64,000 nucleotides of DNA, from contig NZ_JACHOT010000007.1 in the NCBI RefSeq assembly GCF_014200015.1, positions 186,001 through 250,000 on the forward strand. Direction: 5' to 3'. Below are positions 8,534 through 18,789 of the stretch, in pieces (the first letter of the stretch is position 1; each line of letters begins with the position of its first letter). The position numbers and the translations under genes were made by a program. The notes beneath the pieces were generated by a model. It made no database searches, was not told the DNA's origin, and saw nothing but the letters and a program-made list of their open reading frames with translations. This DNA comes from Aminobacter niigataensis. Lineage in GTDB: Bacteria > Pseudomonadota > Alphaproteobacteria > Rhizobiales > Rhizobiaceae.

Positions 8534-9316
8534 CTAAAACTCCGGCACGGCCTTCACCCAGCGAAACTGGTTGGCAAGCACGACCTGACCATCTCCACGA
8601 ATATAGGGCTTGATTGCGTCGGCAAGCGCGTCGCGAACCTTATGGGCGCCTGAATGGCGCTCGGCTCGGGTGACCATCCCGGCCGAGGCAAAGGCACGCA
8701 ATGCCGTGCCGGAATCGGGAAAGGCGATGGTCTCGTCAAACACGCCAGAACCGCTCGGTGTCAGCCCTGCCTTGCGCAGAAGGCCCTCGATCACGCCAGG
8801 CTCGGCGAGTGGCGGGGGCGGCACAGGCGATGGCGGCAGCAATGGACCGAGCGCCCGTATCGCCGCCAGTTGCAGCTGGCATCTATCCCGCTGCCCCCAG
8901 ACCAGCATGAAAACGCTGCCACCGCTGTCACAGACGCGAGCGGCCTCGCCCAGCGCACGAATCATGTCGCCCGCGAATTGGAACGAATTGATGCCGGTCA
9001 CGATATCGAAGGCACCGTCAGCGAAGGGCAGCTCCTCCATCTCGCCGGCTTCTATCTGGGCGTCCGGCAGGCGCTCCCGCGCAATGGCGACGAAGGCCTC
9101 CGAGGCGTCGATGCCTGAAACCTCCGCCCCACGATCGCGAGCGATCACGAGTGCCCCGCCGGTGCCACAGCCGATGTCGAGCAGTCGCCTGCCCTGCCCG
9201 ACGCCGGCCAGTGCCATGGCGGCCCCAAACACCGGCAGCCAGGCGGGTTCCTGGGCTTCCGCCCAGTCTCGCGCCTTGGCGCCCCACAATTCACCCTGGA
9301 TTGCTGCCGTGCCCAT
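8534..9316 (-). CDS. Class I SAM-dependent methyltransferase
   Basis: 260 residues with the SAM-binding motif I LLDIGCGTGGALVIA (about 45-59), motif II acid GIDASEAFVAIA, and a Methyltransf_11-type core (MEELPFADGAFDIVTGINSF). The C-terminal half matches small-molecule methyltransferases of the UbiE/arsM type only loosely, so the acceptor is unknown. It stands alone, convergent with the MarR-GNAT gene 33 bases away. Confidence 0.85.
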   Translation of the reverse strand: MGTAAIQGELWGAKARDWAEAQEPAWLPVFGAAMALAGVGQGRRLLDIGCGTGGALVIARDRGAEVSGIDASEAFVAIARERLPDAQIEAGEMEELPFADGAFDIVTGINSFQFAGDMIRALGEAARVCDSGGSVFMLVWGQRDRCQLQLAAIRALGPLLPPSPVPPPPLAEPGVIEGLLRKAGLTPSGSGVFDETIAFPDSGTALRAFASAGMVTRAERHSGAHKVRDALADAIKPYIRGDGQVVLANQFRWVKAVPEF

Positions 9317-9394
9317 GACGCCGTCCTAGCGTGGACGATGCTGCGCCAGGTGCGGCGAACTCACAATTCAATCTGCGGTGAGCAAGCTGCGGCT

Positions 9395-10261
9395 TCAGTC
9401 GCCGTTGCCCTGCGTGCCGCGGAATTCGTTGGCTTCGTAGACGCCGAGGATGCGCACCTCGCGAGTGAAGAAACGCAGCTCCTCCAAGGCAAGCGCCACG
9501 AGACGGTCGTCGGGGTGACCCTCGATATCGGAATAGAACTGGGTGGCGGTGAACTCGCCGCCGAGCTGGTAGCTTTCCAGCTTGGTCATGTTGACGCCAT
9601 TGGTGGCGAAGCCGCCCATCGCCTTGTAGAGGGCGGCCGGCACGTTGCGGACGCGGAAGACGAAGGTCGTCATCATCTTCGTCTCGGGATTGGTGCGCTC
9701 GGCCCAGCTCTTGCCCTTGGACAGGACGACGAAACGGGTGATGTTGTTTTCCGTGTCCTCGACGTTCTCCTCGAGAATGTCGAGGCCGTAGAGCGACGAG
9801 GCCAGACGCGGCGCAAGCGCTGCCATCGTGCGGTCCTTGACCTCGGCGACGAGCTTGGCCGCACCGGCGGTATCGCCGGCAACGACCGGCTTCCAGTTGT
9901 TCTTGCGAATGTATTTGCGGCACTGTCCGAGCGCGTGGATGTGGCTGTGCACGGTCTTGATCTCGGAGCGCTTGACGCCCGGCAGCACCATTAGCTGGAA
10001 ATGGATCGGCAGGAAATATTCGCCGACGATGTGCAGCTTGGATTCAGGCAAAAGGTGATGGATGTCGGCGACGCGGCCGGCGATCGTGTTTTCGATCGGG
10101 ATCATGGCGAGATCCGCCTTGCCGGTCTCGACCGCATTGAATGCGTCCTCGAAGGTCGGGCACGGCAACGGTTCCATGGTCGGATAGACGTTGCGGCAGG
10201 CGGTGTCGGAATTGGCGCCCGGCTCGCCCTGGAAGGCAATCTTGTTGGTCGTGGTCGGCAT
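9395..10261 (-). CDS. pheA: Prephenate dehydratase
   Basis: Converts prephenate to phenylpyruvate in phenylalanine synthesis. Stand-alone 288-residue form without chorismate mutase. Motifs include IPIENTIAGRVAD, the catalytic-site TRF in ENNITRFVVL, and a C-terminal ACT domain (TTFVFRVRNVPAALYKAMGG, LESYQLGGEF) expected to bind phenylalanine for feedback control. It lies 17 bases downstream of kdsB on the same strand and is probably co-transcribed with it. Confidence 0.96.
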   Translation of the reverse strand: MPTTTNKIAFQGEPGANSDTACRNVYPTMEPLPCPTFEDAFNAVETGKADLAMIPIENTIAGRVADIHHLLPESKLHIVGEYFLPIHFQLMVLPGVKRSEIKTVHSHIHALGQCRKYIRKNNWKPVVAGDTAGAAKLVAEVKDRTMAALAPRLASSLYGLDILEENVEDTENNITRFVVLSKGKSWAERTNPETKMMTTFVFRVRNVPAALYKAMGGFATNGVNMTKLESYQLGGEFTATQFYSDIEGHPDDRLVALALEELRFFTREVRILGVYEANEFRGTQGNGD

Positions 10262-10278
10262 GGTTGGCCTGTCTTTGT

Positions 10279-11007
10279 CTATTTCGAGAGAAGTTCGCGG
10301 GCGCGTTCGAGGTCTTCGGGCGTATCTACGCCGAGCGGTACCGACGAGACGATCTCGGCGTCGATGCGCATGCCGGCTTCGAGCGCGCGCAACTGCTCGA
10401 GGCGCTCGCGCTTTTCGAGCGGTGACGGCCCGAGCCGGACGAACCGTTCGAGTGCCGCACGGCGATACGCATAGAGCCCGATGTGGTGGTAGAGCGGCCC
10501 CTCGCCCCAGGGGGCAGTCGCGCGCGTAAAATAGAGCGCCTTCAGATGCTGCACCGAAAGGGCGGAGCCGACGATCTTGACGACGTTGGGGTTGGTCTTT
10601 TCTTCCTCTCGGACGATCTCGACGCCGAGCGTGGCAATGTCGACGGCTGCTTCAGCCAATGGCCGGAAGGCAGCCCGGATCAGTTCCGGGTCGATGGTCG
10701 GCAAGTCGCCCTGGACGTTGACCACCGTGTCGACCTCGCCCTTGGGATCGAGCCTGGTCAGCGCCTCGAAGATGCGGTCCGAACCCGACTCATGGTCGGC
10801 GCGTGTCATCACCGCCTCGAAGCCATGCGCCCTCACCGTTTCCGCGACGATGTCGGTGTCGGTGGCCACCACGACACGGCCCAGGCCGCTTTCCGAAGCG
10901 CGGGCGGCGACATGGACGATCATCGGGCGGCCGGCGATGTCGGCGAGCGGCTTGCCCGGAAGGCGCGTCGAGGCCATGCGGGCGGGGATCAGGACGAGAG
11001 TGGACAT
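10279..11007 (-). CDS. kdsB: 3-deoxy-manno-octulosonate cytidylyltransferase
   Basis: Activates Kdo as CMP-Kdo for lipopolysaccharide inner-core assembly. The 242-residue protein begins with the nucleotide-binding loop [21 protein letters not shown]-like region [14 protein letters not shown] and [15 protein letters not shown] are diagnostic. It opens the kdsB-pheA pair and is divergent from the cytochrome c gene across a 200-base intergenic region. Confidence 0.97.
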   Translation of the reverse strand: MSTLVLIPARMASTRLPGKPLADIAGRPMIVHVAARASESGLGRVVVATDTDIVAETVRAHGFEAVMTRADHESGSDRIFEALTRLDPKGEVDTVVNVQGDLPTIDPELIRAAFRPLAEAAVDIATLGVEIVREEEKTNPNVVKIVGSALSVQHLKALYFTRATAPWGEGPLYHHIGLYAYRRAALERFVRLGPSPLEKRERLEQLRALEAGMRIDAEIVSSVPLGVDTPEDLERARELLSK

Positions 11008-11208
11008 GGCTTGGCTGCGGCTGTCTCGAAATGGCGTGGAAAAGTGTCAAAAGGTCTCACTGGAAGCGCCCTTATAGGTGTTGCAACCGGCAAGCAAAAG
11101 ACCTAGTTTCCGCGCGATTTCACCCGGCCGGCCGGGCGATAGACGATACCGACGAACGGCAACGGTCGCAGAGGATGGCGATCGGCCGGATAAGGGAGCC
11201 AGGGGCGT

Positions 11209-11913
11209 ATGGACTCATTCGAAATCAACAAGGTGCTCGGCGGCCTGCTGGGCACTGCCTTTGTGGTGTTCTCCATCTCGCTCGTCTCGGACGCGATTTT
11301 CGCTGCGCCGGTTCCCGAGAAGCCAGGCTTTGCCATCGAGGCTGCCGAAGAAGGTGGCGCAGCAGCAGGTGGTGGCGAAGCCGCTCCGGCCGCAGTACCG
11401 GTCGCCCAGCTGCTGGCCAGCGCCAATGCCGAAGCGGGCGCTGCCGTGTTCAAGAAGTGCACGGCCTGCCACTCCATCGAGAAGGGTGGCCCCAACAAGG
11501 TCGGACCGGATCTCTGGGCCGTGGTCAACCGCCCGATCGCCTCGCATGAAGGCTTCTCCTATTCGGGCGCGATGAAGGAATTCTCGCAGGGTGGTTCGGT
11601 CGTTTGGGATTTCGAGCACCTGAACCACTTCCTGGCGTCGCCGAAGGGCTATATCAAGGGCACGGCGATGGGCTTTGCCGGCATCAAGAAGGATGACGAG
11701 CGCGCCAACCTGCTGGCCTATCTGAACTCGCAGTCGGACAGCCCGGCACCGCTGCCTGCGGCAGACGCGGCTCCTGCCGCTGAGCCGACAGCAGCCCCGG
11801 CTGGCGAGGCTCCGGCAGCTCCCGCTGGAGGCGCCGCACCGGCTGCTCCCGCAGAGGGTGCTGCCCCGGCAGCACCGGCAGAAGGTGCCGCGCCGGCTCC
11901 GGCCGCGCACTAA
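11209..11913 (+). CDS. cycM: Membrane-anchored class I cytochrome c
   Basis: 234 residues. An N-terminal uncleaved membrane helix ([18 protein letters not shown]) anchors a periplasmic cytochrome domain with the haem site CTACH (Cys84, Cys87, His88) and the likely axial Met154 in KGTAMGFAG. This matches CycM, which passes electrons from the bc1 complex to the aa3 oxidase. The C-terminal ~60 residues are an Ala/Pro/Glu/Gly tail with repeats of [10 protein letters not shown] terminator follows. The symbol is from family resemblance and the divergent kdsB-pheA neighbours. Confidence 0.88.
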   Translation: MDSFEINKVLGGLLGTAFVVFSISLVSDAIFAAPVPEKPGFAIEAAEEGGAAAGGGEAAPAAVPVAQLLASANAEAGAAVFKKCTACHSIEKGGPNKVGPDLWAVVNRPIASHEGFSYSGAMKEFSQGGSVVWDFEHLNHFLASPKGYIKGTAMGFAGIKKDDERANLLAYLNSQSDSPAPLPAADAAPAAEPTAAPAGEAPAAPAGGAAPAAPAEGAAPAAPAEGAAPAPAAH

Positions 11914-11937
11914 CCGATTTGTAATCTTCGCATCTTG

Positions 11938-11966
11938 AAAAAGCCGGGTTTGACCCGGCTTTTTTG
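11938..11966 (+). terminator. Rho-independent terminator of the cytochrome c gene
   Basis: The stem AGCCGGGT / ACCCGGCT with loop TTG is flanked by an A-run before and a T-run after, 25 bases past the cytochrome c stop. Confidence 0.9.
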
Positions 11967-12066
11967 TTGCCTGCCGCAAACATGCGACGACAATCGTCCA
12001 ACGTGCGGTTCCCATGCGTCGGGAAACAATTAGAGTGGCGCGAAGCACCGGGCGAAGGGGAATTTC

Positions 12067-13947
12067 ATGAAGGCTTGCCTGACGAGGATATTTGCAGCCG
12101 GCCTCGCCACTGTTCTGGCATCGGGCATGCTGCTGCCGGCGAGCGCCCAGGAGTGGCAAACCAGTTCGTCGCTGACCGGTCCCTCGAAATACGGCCAGGA
12201 CTTCAAGCGCTACGACTACGTCAATCCGGATGCGCCCAAGGGCGGCACGCTGAATTCGACCGTCGGCGGCACCTTCGACAGCTTCAACCCATATATCGTC
12301 AAAGGCGCATCGGCCGCTGGCTTCACTTATTTCGGTGGCGGTTTGCTCTATGAAACGCTGATGGAGCAATCGCTCGACGAACCCAGCGTTAGCCACCCCA
12401 TGATCGCCGATGCCTACAATTTTGCCGCCGATTACTCTTCCGCGACGTATCGGCTCGACCCGCGCGCCAAGTGGCACGACGGTAAGCCGATCACCACGGA
12501 CGATGTCGTCTGGTCGTTCAATGTGCTGAAGGCCAACAGCCCGCAATACGGCCAGTATTATGCCAATGTGAAGGAAGCCGTCGCGGTCTCGGATCGCGTG
12601 GTCGAGTTTCGTTTCGACCAGAAGGGCAATCGCGAGCTTCCCAAGATCATCGGCGACCTGGTGGTCCTGCCCAAGCACTGGTGGGAAGGCAACGACGCTT
12701 CGGGCAAGAAGCGCGACGTGACCCGGCCAACGCTCGAAATCCCGCTCGGCTCGGGCCCCTACAAGGTCGAAAGCTTCAAGCCGGGTACCGAGATCGTCTG
12801 GACCCGCGTACCCGACCATTGGGCGACCACCGTCGGCGTCAATGTCGGGCGCAACAATTTCGACAAGCGCCGTTATAGCTACTTCCTCGACGAGAGCGCC
12901 GAATGGCAGGCCTTCACCAAGGGCGGGCTTCAGGACGTCAAGCGCGAAAACAGCTCGCGCCGCTGGTCAACGCAGTATGATTTCCCCGCCTTCAAGGCCG
13001 GCGACGTCATCAAGCAGGAGTTCAAGACCTCGTCGGGCGAACCGTTCCAAGGCTACGCGCTCAACCTGCGTCGGCCGCAGTTCCAGGACCGTCGCGTCAG
13101 GCAGGCGCTGACGCTGGCGTATAATTTCGAATACATGAACCGCACGCTGTTCTTCGGGCTCAACACCCGCACCAACAGCTACTTCCAGGGCCAGGATCTC
13201 GCCTCAAGCGGCTTGCCGACCGGCAAGGAGCTGGAGCTTCTGACGCCTTACAAGGACAAGCTGCCACCCGAACTCTTCACAGAGGAATTCAAGCTGCCCG
13301 TCTACGACACGCCCCAGGCGGAACGGCAGTATCTGCGCCAGGCGATATCGCTGTTCGCCGAGGCCGGTTGGCGCGCCAGCGGCGGCAAGCTGATGAACGA
13401 AAAGACCGGCGAGCAGTTCAAGATCGAGTTCCTCGGCAAGGACGCCACCGACGAGGTCATCGCCAGCCCCTTCATCGACAGTCTGCGCCGACTTGGCATC
13501 GACGCGACGCTGCGCATGGTCGACACCAGCCAGTACATCAACCGGATCAATGAGTTCGACTTCGACGCGACAACGACGACGCTCAACCAGTCGTCCTCGC
13601 CGGGTAATGAGCAGCGCGACTTCTGGAGTTCGAAGGCCGCCGCCAAGCCCGGTTCGCGCAACATCATGGGCATCGGCGACCCGATCGTCGATGCGCTGGT
13701 CGAACGCGTCATCTTCGCCACCGATCGCGACGACCTGTTGGCCGCCACCCACGCGCTCGACCGCGTGCTGTTGTGGAACTACTACGTCGTGCCGCAATAT
13801 CACCGGCCGGTGCTGTGGCTTGCCTACTGGAACAAGTTCGGCATCCCTGAAAAGCAGCCGAGCTTCATCGGCGCCGACATCGATTCCTGGTGGATCGACA
13901 AGGACAAGGAGGCGGCACTCGCCGCCAAGTACAAGGGAGCCAATTGA
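12067..13947 (+). CDS. yejA: Peptide ABC transporter substrate-binding protein YejA, paralogue 1
   Basis: Family 5 extracellular solute-binding protein of 626 residues with a Sec signal peptide cleaved after LLPASAQ (about residue 28). The body shows DAPKGGTLNSTVGGTFDSFN near the N terminus and YALNLRRPQFQDRRVRQAL midway, both typical of YejA. It delivers oligopeptides to the YejBEF permease; in other bacteria this system takes up microcin C-like peptides. It heads the operon behind its own leader and is followed by a second yejA with a 4-base overlap. Confidence 0.93.
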   Translation: MKACLTRIFAAGLATVLASGMLLPASAQEWQTSSSLTGPSKYGQDFKRYDYVNPDAPKGGTLNSTVGGTFDSFNPYIVKGASAAGFTYFGGGLLYETLMEQSLDEPSVSHPMIADAYNFAADYSSATYRLDPRAKWHDGKPITTDDVVWSFNVLKANSPQYGQYYANVKEAVAVSDRVVEFRFDQKGNRELPKIIGDLVVLPKHWWEGNDASGKKRDVTRPTLEIPLGSGPYKVESFKPGTEIVWTRVPDHWATTVGVNVGRNNFDKRRYSYFLDESAEWQAFTKGGLQDVKRENSSRRWSTQYDFPAFKAGDVIKQEFKTSSGEPFQGYALNLRRPQFQDRRVRQALTLAYNFEYMNRTLFFGLNTRTNSYFQGQDLASSGLPTGKELELLTPYKDKLPPELFTEEFKLPVYDTPQAERQYLRQAISLFAEAGWRASGGKLMNEKTGEQFKIEFLGKDATDEVIASPFIDSLRRLGIDATLRMVDTSQYINRINEFDFDATTTTLNQSSSPGNEQRDFWSSKAAAKPGSRNIMGIGDPIVDALVERVIFATDRDDLLAATHALDRVLLWNYYVVPQYHRPVLWLAYWNKFGIPEKQPSFIGADIDSWWIDKDKEAALAAKYKGAN

Positions 13948-15815
13948 GACCGCGCCCGACCCGTCGCGATTTCCTGGCGTTTGGTACGGCCGCGGCCGTA
14001 GCACCGCTGATGGCGGGACGCGTTTTCGCGGCGAGCCCCACCGGTGTGGGGCTGCACGGTCTGTCGGCCTTCGGCGATCTCAAATATGGCCCTGACTTCA
14101 CGCATCTCGACTTCGTCAATGCCGACGCCCCCAAGGGCGGTACGTTCAACTTTTCGCCGTCCTACTGGGTCTTCAACCAGAACCCGCAGACCTTCAACAC
14201 GCTGAATACCTTCGTTGCCAGGGGCGATTCCCCGCCACGCATGGAGCTGTGCTACGATTCGCTGATGACGCGGGCGATCGACGAGCCCGACGCCATCTAC
14301 GGCTTGCTGGCGCAGTCGGTGACCATTTCCGACGATCGCAACAGCTTCGATTTCGCGCTGAGGCCCGAAGCGCGCTTCAACGACGGCACGCCGTTCACGG
14401 CGCAAGACGCGGCCTACGCCTTCGATCTTTTCAAGAAGAATGGCCATCCGAACCTGCTTTTGCCGCTCAGCCATCTCAAGGAGGCGAAGGCGCTCGACGC
14501 GCACACGCTGCGGCTCAGCTTCGACGGCCAGCAGTCGGACCGGACCGTCCTCGACATCGCGACATACCCGATCCCGGCCAAGGCTTTCTTCGAGGCCAAT
14601 CCGTTCGACGGCTCCCAGCTCAAGGCGCCGCTGGGCTCCGGCCCCTACAAGGTCGGCCGCGTCTCGCCCGGACAGATCATCGAGTTCGAGCGCGTCGCCG
14701 ACTATTGGGGCCGCGACCTGCCGGTCAATCGCGGCCTCTACAATTTCGACCGCATCCGCATCGAGTTCTACCAGGACCGGCAGGCCGCCTTCGAAGCCTT
14801 CAAGAAGGGCGCGATCCTCTACCGGCAGGAATACGTCTCCCGCGTCTGGGCGACCGGCTACGACTTCCCGGCACTGAAGGCCGGCAAGGTGGTCAAGCGC
14901 GAGTTCCCCAGCGAAAAGCGCCCATCAATGCAGGCACTGGCGCTCAACCAGCGGCGCGAGCGCTTTCGCGACCCGCGCGTGCGGCAGGCGATTGCGCTGT
15001 GCTTCGACTTCGAATGGACCAACCGCAATCTGTTCTACGGCGCCTACGAGCGTTCGCAGTCGACCTTCGAGAAATCGGCTTACCGTGCCGAGGGCTTGCC
15101 CACGCCCGAGGAACTGGCATTGCTCGAACCGTTCCGAGGCCGCATTCCCGACGAGGCCTTCGGCGAGGCAGTGCTGCAGCCGCCGTCGGACGGCTCGGGC
15201 CGAGACCGCAAGCTGCTCGGCAAGGCTTCGAAACTGCTCGCTGACGCCGGCTGGATCCGCAAGGACGGCAATCTGCGCAACGCCAAAGGCGAGCAGCTGA
15301 CGCTCGAAATCCTCGTCGACGACGACTCCCTGGTCCGCGTCTTTTCACCCTGGGTCGAGAACATGAAGGCGATCGGCATCGCGGCATCGCTGCGCATGGT
15401 CGATTCGACCCAGCACCAGGCGCGGCAGACAACATTCGACTATGACGCCATTTCGGCCGCGGCCTCTTTTTCGGCGACCCCCAGCCGCGACGAGATCGAC
15501 GGGCTGTTCCATTCGCGCTCGGCCGCCCTGCAGGGCTCGACCAACCTGCCCGGCACCGCCGACCCCGCCATCGACGCCTTGATCGACGCCGTGGGTGCGG
15601 CCAAGGATCGCGAAGCGCTGACAGTCGCCATGCGGGCTCTGGACCGGGTCTTGCGCGCCCGGCAAGACTGGATTCCAAATTGGTTTTCGGCGAATCACCG
15701 CGCCGCATTCTGGGACATGTTCGGCTTCAAGGAGCCGAAACCGGATTTCGGCTTCCCCATCGAGGCGATGTGGTGGTTCGACAAGGACAAGGCTTCACGT
15801 ATTGGCAAGACCTGA
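13944..15815 (+). CDS. Peptide ABC transporter substrate-binding protein YejA-like, paralogue 2 (Tat signal)
   Basis: 623-residue family 5 binding protein, clearly related to the preceding one (DAPKGGTFNFSPSYW; ALNQRRERFRDPRVRQAI). The leader has a twin-arginine motif (TRRDFLAFGTAAAVAPLMAG), so export through Tat is predicted, whereas paralogue 1 has a Sec leader. The TTG start at 13944 overlaps the TGA of the upstream gene as TTGA and has AAGGGAGC upstream, which argues for translational coupling. Different peptide specificity from paralogue 1 is likely but inferred. Confidence 0.9.
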   Translation: MRPRPTRRDFLAFGTAAAVAPLMAGRVFAASPTGVGLHGLSAFGDLKYGPDFTHLDFVNADAPKGGTFNFSPSYWVFNQNPQTFNTLNTFVARGDSPPRMELCYDSLMTRAIDEPDAIYGLLAQSVTISDDRNSFDFALRPEARFNDGTPFTAQDAAYAFDLFKKNGHPNLLLPLSHLKEAKALDAHTLRLSFDGQQSDRTVLDIATYPIPAKAFFEANPFDGSQLKAPLGSGPYKVGRVSPGQIIEFERVADYWGRDLPVNRGLYNFDRIRIEFYQDRQAAFEAFKKGAILYRQEYVSRVWATGYDFPALKAGKVVKREFPSEKRPSMQALALNQRRERFRDPRVRQAIALCFDFEWTNRNLFYGAYERSQSTFEKSAYRAEGLPTPEELALLEPFRGRIPDEAFGEAVLQPPSDGSGRDRKLLGKASKLLADAGWIRKDGNLRNAKGEQLTLEILVDDDSLVRVFSPWVENMKAIGIAASLRMVDSTQHQARQTTFDYDAISAAASFSATPSRDEIDGLFHSRSAALQGSTNLPGTADPAIDALIDAVGAAKDREALTVAMRALDRVLRARQDWIPNWFSANHRAAFWDMFGFKEPKPDFGFPIEAMWWFDKDKASRIGKT

Positions 15816-15860
15816 GATTTTTTCGCTTGAAGCTCCGTTCCGCCTGAGGAGCCTCGCCTG

Positions 15861-16964
15861 ATGGGCGCCTACGTCTTACGCCGTATCCTTTTGATGATTC
15901 CGACCCTGTTCGGCATCATGGCGATCTCGTTCGCCGTCATCCAGTTCGCGCCGGGCGGCCCGGTCGAGCAGGTCATCGCCAAGCTGACCGGCCAAGGCGG
16001 CGACGCCAGTGACCGGCTTTCGGGCGGCGGAGGCGATGTCGGCGGCAACAACTTCGACCCGGCGGGCGGCGAAGGCTCGTCCAAATACCGCGGCGCGCAA
16101 GGTCTTGACCCCGAGTTTATCGCCAAGCTGGAGAAGCAGTTCGGCTTCGACAAACCGCCGCTCGAACGCTTCGGCATGATGCTGTGGAATTATGCCCGCT
16201 TCGACTTCGGCGACAGCTATTTCCGCGACGTCTCGGTGCTCGATCTTATCCTCGAGAAGATGCCGGTGTCGATCTCGCTCGGCATCTGGATCACGCTGCT
16301 CTCCTACCTGATCTCGATTCCGCTCGGCATCCGCAAGGCGGTCAAGGACGGTTCGTCCTTCGATATCTGGACCAGCGGCGTCATCATCGTCGGCTACGCC
16401 ATCCCGGCCTTCCTGTTCGCCATCCTTCTGATGGTGTTGTTCGCCGGCGGCTCGTTCTTCGACTGGTTCCCGCTGCGCGGCCTGACCTCGGAGAATTTCG
16501 ACCAGCTGTCGCTCGGCGGCAAGGTGCTCGACTACCTCTGGCACCTCGCATTGCCGCTGACCGCACTGGTGCTGTCGGCCTTCGCCACCACGACGCTTTT
16601 GACCAAGAACTCGTTCCTCGACGAAATCCGCAAGCAGTATGTCGTCACCGCCCGCGCCAAGGGGCTGTCGCAGCGCCAGGTGCTTTACGGCCACGTCTTC
16701 CGCAACGCCATGCTGATCGTCATCGCCGGCTTCCCCGGCGCCTTCATCTCGGCCTTCTTCACCGGTTCGCTCTTGATCGAGAACATCTTCTCGCTTGACG
16801 GACTCGGCCTGCTCGGCTTCCGCTCGGTGCTCGACCGAGATTATCCCGTGGTCTTCGCCAATCTCTACATCTTCTCGCTGATGGGGCTGTTCGTCAGCCT
16901 GATCTCCGACCTGACCTACACATGGATCGATCCGCGCATCGACTTCGAGCGGAGGGACGTCTGA
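15861..16964 (+). CDS. yejB: Microcin C/peptide ABC transporter permease YejB
   Basis: Inner-membrane permease of 367 residues with six predicted helices. The first helix is followed by a glycine- and Asp-rich periplasmic loop (residues ~45-80) characteristic of YejB rather than DppB. The EAA loop that contacts the ATPase is [20 protein letters not shown]. The stop overlaps the ATG of yejE as ATGA-type junction (TGATG). Confidence 0.95.
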   Translation: MGAYVLRRILLMIPTLFGIMAISFAVIQFAPGGPVEQVIAKLTGQGGDASDRLSGGGGDVGGNNFDPAGGEGSSKYRGAQGLDPEFIAKLEKQFGFDKPPLERFGMMLWNYARFDFGDSYFRDVSVLDLILEKMPVSISLGIWITLLSYLISIPLGIRKAVKDGSSFDIWTSGVIIVGYAIPAFLFAILLMVLFAGGSFFDWFPLRGLTSENFDQLSLGGKVLDYLWHLALPLTALVLSAFATTTLLTKNSFLDEIRKQYVVTARAKGLSQRQVLYGHVFRNAMLIVIAGFPGAFISAFFTGSLLIENIFSLDGLGLLGFRSVLDRDYPVVFANLYIFSLMGLFVSLISDLTYTWIDPRIDFERRDV

Positions 16965-18106
16965 TGTCGACGGTCGATACGGTTGCCGCACCGGTCAAGC
17001 GGCCCTGGCTCTCGCCGATCAACAAGCGACGCTGGCAGAGCTTCAAGGCCAACCGCCGTGGCTACTGGTCTCTGTGGCTGTTCCTCATCCTGTTCGTGCT
17101 CACGCTGTTCTCCGAGTTGATCGCCAACGACAGGCCGCTCCTGATCCGCTTCAAGGGCGAGTTCTTCTCGCCGATCGTCAGCGATTATGGCGAAGAGACG
17201 TTCCTTGGCGACGAGGGTTTCCTGCCTGTCACCGACTACCGCATGTCGGTGGTGCAGGAGGCGATATCAGCCAATGGCTGGATGATCTGGCCGCCGGTCC
17301 GCTATTCCTACCGCACGACCAACAACGAAATTCCCGAGGCAGCTCCCGCCAAGCCGTCCTGGATGTACCCCAAGGACGTTCGCTGCCAGCGCTATCCGCT
17401 GGGGGTGGACGACCCCAACTGCACCATCGGCAACTGGAACTGGCTCGGCACCGACGACCAGGCGCGCGATGTGCTCGCCCGCGTCATCTACGGCTTCCGC
17501 ATCTCGGTGCTGTTCGGCCTGATCCTGACCGCCGGCTCGGCGCTGATCGGCGTCTCGGCGGGCGCCATGCAGGGCTATTTCGGCGGCTGGACCGACTTGC
17601 TGTTCCAACGCTTCATCGAAATATGGTCGGCGATCCCGGTGCTCTATTTGCTGCTGATCGTCGCCGCCATCCTGCCGCCCGGCTTCTTCATCCTGCTCGG
17701 GCTGATGCTGGTATTCTCATGGGTGGCGCTGGTGGGCGTCGTACGGGCCGAGTTCCTGCGCGCCCGCAACTTCGAGTACGTCAATGCAGCGCGCGCGCTC
17801 GGCGTGCCCAACCGGACGATCATCTTCCGCCACCTTTTGCCCAACGCCATGGTGGCAACGCTGACCTTCCTGCCCTTCATCCTCAACGGCTCGATCTCGA
17901 CGCTGACCTCGCTCGACTTCCTCGGCTTCGGCCTGCCGCCGGGCTCGGCGTCGCTCGGCGAATTGCTCAAGCAGGGCCAGCGCAATCTCAACGCGCCATG
18001 GCTCGGGCTCTCCGGATTCGTCGTGATCTCGCTGATGCTGTCGCTGCTGATCTTCATCGGCGAGGCAACCCGCGACGCCTTCGACCCAAGGAAGACGTTC
18101 AAGTGA
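16964..18106 (+). CDS. yejE: ABC transporter permease YejE
   Basis: Second permease, 380 residues. A cytoplasmic N terminus ([20 protein letters not shown]) precedes a first helix and a long periplasmic loop (residues ~60-165) typical of YejE; five further helices follow. The EAA loop is YVNAARALGVPNRTIIFRHL. Start is ATG at 16964, overlapping the yejB stop. In the usual order yejF would follow directly; here a toxin-antitoxin pair lies between them. Confidence 0.94.
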   Translation: MSTVDTVAAPVKRPWLSPINKRRWQSFKANRRGYWSLWLFLILFVLTLFSELIANDRPLLIRFKGEFFSPIVSDYGEETFLGDEGFLPVTDYRMSVVQEAISANGWMIWPPVRYSYRTTNNEIPEAAPAKPSWMYPKDVRCQRYPLGVDDPNCTIGNWNWLGTDDQARDVLARVIYGFRISVLFGLILTAGSALIGVSAGAMQGYFGGWTDLLFQRFIEIWSAIPVLYLLLIVAAILPPGFFILLGLMLVFSWVALVGVVRAEFLRARNFEYVNAARALGVPNRTIIFRHLLPNAMVATLTFLPFILNGSISTLTSLDFLGFGLPPGSASLGELLKQGQRNLNAPWLGLSGFVVISLMLSLLIFIGEATRDAFDPRKTFK

Positions 18107-18145
18107 GCTGGGACCTATGGTATAATTTCTTGTGTTTTCTACCAT
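18098..18145 (+). promoter_or_regulatory. Probable vapBC promoter and operator
   Basis: A consensus -10 TATAAT at 18121-18126 follows a weak -35 (TTCAAG, 18098-18103) by 17 bases. ATGGTA at 18117-18122 and TACCAT at 18140-18145 form an inverted repeat around the -10, a layout typical of VapB-VapC autorepression. The patch is AT-rich compared with the surrounding yej genes. Confidence 0.6.
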
Positions 18146-18155
18146 GGAGATCAAC

Positions 18156-18404
18156 ATGGGCATGAACATCAAGAGTGAGAAGGCGCAAAAGCTCGCGAGA
18201 CGGTTGGCCGATGCGACAGGGCAAAGCATGACGGCAGCCATCGAACAGGCGTTGGAAGCCGAAATCAAAAGGCTCGAAACCAATGACGACCTTGCAATTC
18301 GCAAAGCGCGGATCAAGGAAATCTTAAGGCGCTCGGGGCCAACACCCCCAGGCGCCACAAGCGATCATTCCGACCTTTATGACGATGACGGTTTGCCGGC
18401 ATGA
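18156..18404 (+). CDS. Type II antitoxin, VapB/PSK type
   Basis: 82-residue protein starting MGMNIKSEKAQKLARRLADA, the N-terminal ribbon-helix-type DNA-binding region of PSK-family VapB antitoxins, followed by a charged C-terminal tail (SDHSDLYDDDGLPA) expected to wrap the toxin. The ATG at 18156 has GGAG seven bases upstream. The stop overlaps the toxin ATG as ATGA. Lower GC than the yej genes on both sides suggests acquisition. Confidence 0.88.
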   Translation: MGMNIKSEKAQKLARRLADATGQSMTAAIEQALEAEIKRLETNDDLAIRKARIKEILRRSGPTPPGATSDHSDLYDDDGLPA

Positions 18405-18789
18405 TCGTTGATGCGTCGGCAATTCTCGCAATCCTACTGGAAGAGTCCGATGGCGACGCGATGGAAGACAAGCTCCTTTCGCCTCGTCAGCGCCACGCGA
18501 TGTCCCCAGTCAACTACCTTGAAGCCGCTGTCAAAGCAGACGGCCTAAAGGACACCAGGAAAGGTGCTGAACTCAACAATTTGTTGGCAGACTTCGGCAT
18601 CGAGATCGTCGTGGTGACACCGGAACAGGCATTGCTCGCCCGCGAAGCCTATCAACAATTCGGCAAGGGCAACCACCCGGCCAAGCTCAACCTCGGCGAC
18701 TGCTTTGCCTATGCGCTTGCCAAGGCGCGCCGCGAGCCGCTTCTTTTCAAAGGCGACGATTTCCGCATGACCGACATCGAGGCCGCCAT

